This document shows positions 62,367 to 64,000 of a DNA stretch of 64,000 bases, in pieces; the stretch's first letter is position 1, and the number at the start of each line of letters is the position of its first letter. Position numbers and translations under genes: made by a program. Source of the DNA: Aliidongia dinghuensis (lineage in GTDB: Bacteria; Pseudomonadota; Alphaproteobacteria; ATCC43930; CGMCC-115725). Under the pieces are notes generated by a model. The model was not told the DNA's origin. It saw only the letters and a list, made by a program, of their open reading frames with translations, and made no database searches. The stretch is from the NCBI RefSeq assembly GCF_014643535.1, contig NZ_BMJQ01000027.1, positions 1 through 64,000 of the forward strand. Reading direction: 5' to 3'.

Positions 62367-63635
62367 ATGACCATGGACGAGACCCGCCGCGGCTGGACCA
62401 TTGTTTTCCTGATCTTCTTCTTCATGTTGATCAACTACGCGGACAAGGCGGTCATCGGCCTGTCGGCAGTGCCGATCATGCGTGAGCTCGGTCTCAGCAA
62501 TACCGAGTTCGGCACGCTCGGCAGCGCCTTCTTCCTACTGTTCAGCCTGTCCGGCGTCCTCGTCGGCTTCCTCGCGAACCGGATCGCGAGCAAGCCGCTG
62601 CTGCTGATCCTGGCGCTCGTCTGGGGTGCCGCCCAGGCGCCGATGGCGGGCACGGTCGGCTTCACGACGCTGCTGATCGCCCGGATCGTGCTTGGGACCG
62701 GGGAGGGGCCGGCCTTTCCGCTGGCGCTCCATGCCGTCTACAAATGGTTCGACGACACGCGGCGGACCGTGCCGACGAGCATCGTCGCCTGCGGGGCCGC
62801 CTTCGGCGCCGGCATCATCGCCCCGGGCGTTACGGCTATTATCGTGCTTTTCGGCTGGCACGCCGCGTTCGCGACGCTGTCGGTGGCGAGCCTGCTCTGG
62901 GCGGTCGCCTGGGGCCTGTTCGGGGCCGAAGGCCGGCTCGATGCCCGCAGCGGCAGGGCCGGCGGTGCGGCGTTTCGACGGCCCTATGCCCGCTTACTGC
63001 TGAGCCGCACCGCGCTGGGCGTGTTCATCGGCGGCTTCGTCGCGTACTGGGCGATCACGCTCAACGTGGTCTGGCTCGCCGCCTATTTGACGAAGGGCGC
63101 CGGCTTCACGCCGCTCGAGGCCGGCTGGATCATCGTGCTGCCGTCCTTGGCCCAGATCGTCATGGCGCCGACGCTCGGCGCCTGGTCCGAATGGCTGGTG
63201 CGCCGCGGTGTCTCGAGCCGCGTCGCCCGCGGCGTGCTGGGCGGCTGCTGCCTCGTGACGGCGGGCGTCGCGATGGTGCTGTTCCCGCTCGTTTCCGTAG
63301 CGCCGATCAAGCTCCTGCTCGTCGTCCTGGCCTTCGCGACCGGCAGCGTGTTCTTCACCCTGGGCTCGACCCTGATCGGCGAAATCTCGCCCCCGTCCCA
63401 GCGCGGCGCGTTGCTCGGCATCACCAACTCGATCCATGCCCTGGCCGGCGTCGTGGCACCGGTGCTGATGGGCGCCATCGTCGATGTGGCCGCAGATCCG
63501 GTTTCAGGCTTCCGCACCGGCTTTCTCGCCGCCGGCGCGTTCGTCGCCGCGGGCGGGATCGCGGCGATGGCGCTCGCCCATCCGGAAGCCGACCACGCGG
63601 CCTGGGCCGAGCGGATCGACGCAACGGCCGATTAG
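62367..63635 (+). CDS. MFS transporter
   Basis: 422 residues, twelve spans. MFS signature LVGFLANRIASKPLL (motif A region), RIVLGTGEGPAFPLALHAVY, and the second-half LGITNSIHALAGVVAPVLMG fit the anion:cation symporter/glucarate-type group. GAAGGAG upstream of ATG 62367. Substrate unknown; it follows a degraded amino-acid catabolic set. Confidence 0.93.
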   Translation: MTMDETRRGWTIVFLIFFFMLINYADKAVIGLSAVPIMRELGLSNTEFGTLGSAFFLLFSLSGVLVGFLANRIASKPLLLILALVWGAAQAPMAGTVGFTTLLIARIVLGTGEGPAFPLALHAVYKWFDDTRRTVPTSIVACGAAFGAGIIAPGVTAIIVLFGWHAAFATLSVASLLWAVAWGLFGAEGRLDARSGRAGGAAFRRPYARLLLSRTALGVFIGGFVAYWAITLNVVWLAAYLTKGAGFTPLEAGWIIVLPSLAQIVMAPTLGAWSEWLVRRGVSSRVARGVLGGCCLVTAGVAMVLFPLVSVAPIKLLLVVLAFATGSVFFTLGSTLIGEISPPSQRGALLGITNSIHALAGVVAPVLMGAIVDVAADPVSGFRTGFLAAGAFVAAGGIAAMALAHPEADHAAWAERIDATAD

Positions 63636-63814
63636 GCGTAGCGGCCGAAGAATTGACGGCACCGGTGGTGCACCGACGACATGCTCCCCATATGACCTCT
63701 TTGGAGATCATTGGTAAAAGCGGCGGTTTGGGCTTCGCGCAGTACGGAAAAGCGGACCGGTAGTCTAACGGGACTACGTTGCGATGTTCGGTCCTTACAA
63801 GCGGAGGAACCGAA

Positions 63815-64000
63815 ATGACGTCGAGGCGGATAGGCTTCTTGCTGCTTCCAGGCTTCTCGATGGTGACCCTGGGCGCTGCAGCTGATTTGCTGAATGTGGC
63901 AGGGGGGCTGGCCGGGCCATCGCTCTATACCTGTCACACCGTCGGCATCGACAATACTCCCGTCCGGGCCAGTACCGGCATGATTGTCGTGCCGGAGCTT
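63815..64000 (+). CDS. GlxA-family AraC-type regulator (5' part, runs off window)
   Basis: GGAGGAA precedes ATG 63815. The 62 visible residues (RRIGFLLLPGFSMVTLGAAAD) match the DJ-1/PfpI-like N-terminal domain of GlxA-type regulators (RIGFLLLPGFSMLAFASA). The HTH part lies outside. The 179 bp before it holds no other gene. Confidence 0.85.
   Translation, partial: MTSRRIGFLLLPGFSMVTLGAAADLLNVAGGLAGPSLYTCHTVGIDNTPVRASTGMIVVPEL

Overview
The window is 64 kb of GC-rich, gene-dense DNA (most coding regions well above 65% G+C). Gene content points to an alphaproteobacterium, probably Rhodospirillales-like: a liv-type ABC operon, an FMN riboswitch ahead of ribB, the alphaproteobacterial style of DNA-ligase-associated repair cluster, a CapD/FlaA1-type polysaccharide protein, Tat-exported small proteins and a mop-type molbindin. 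The order is an inference; no 16S or marker gene is present.

Layout. 0-1 kb: the end of a proline-rich repeat protein and a 2OG-oxygenase-like protein. 1-7 kb (minus strand): branched-chain amino-acid-type ABC importer (substrate-binding protein, LivH, LivM, LivG, LivF) with an acyl-CoA synthetase, in one tightly overlapped operon. 7.4-12.5 kb: a 1700-residue pseudokinase/AAA/GAF/GGDEF signalling protein. 12.7-22.4 kb: an NMT1-like binding protein and then a di/tricarboxylate locus: TctDE-like two-component system, LuxR-type regulator, porin, 2-hydroxycarboxylate carrier, Nudix hydrolase, and two divergent citrate-synthase paralogues, one fused to a DNA-binding domain. 22-26 kb: AraC regulator, DUF2000 protein, and a zinc operon (Tat-exported Cys protein, Zur-like Fur protein, COG0523 GTPase). 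25.9-33 kb: FMN riboswitch-ribB, TauE permease, orphan molybdopterin hydroxylase, queE-queD, and pdeM with a persulfide-dioxygenase-like MBL protein. 33-41.5 kb: intradiol dioxygenase, envelope lipoproteins, fatty-acid desaturase, TetR regulator, S41 peptidase, and a molybdenum locus (DUF2325 protein, mop, molybdopterin-domain protein) with a ModE-type box. 41.5-47 kb: DNA repair cluster (Lhr-like helicase, MBL exonuclease, an NTF2-like protein, ATP-dependent ligase), separated by about 9 kb from its usual partner pdeM. 47-56.9 kb: LysR/aldo-keto reductase pair, methyltransferase, LysE exporter, polysaccharide genes, secreted hydrolase operon.

56.9-61.5 kb is a distinct, less GC-rich module beside a tRNA-Thr(TGT): GT2 glycosyltransferase, GtrA flippase and a large membrane protein, resembling O-antigen-modifying gtr modules. 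Its right end abuts two decayed genes: a truncated aromatic-amino-acid-lyase start and an ornithine-cyclodeaminase-like gene whose centre is deleted in frame. These are followed by a PhnD-like binding protein, an MFS transporter, and the start of a GlxA-type regulator.

Several circuits can be read from the sequence: FMN control of ribB; a Mo-box between the DUF2325 gene and mop; three similar CCGT..CGGTTT sites that may form a small TetR regulon over envelope genes; and a TCAATA-rich operator abutting the DNA-binding citrate synthase. No CRISPR array, rRNA, integrase or transposase was seen.
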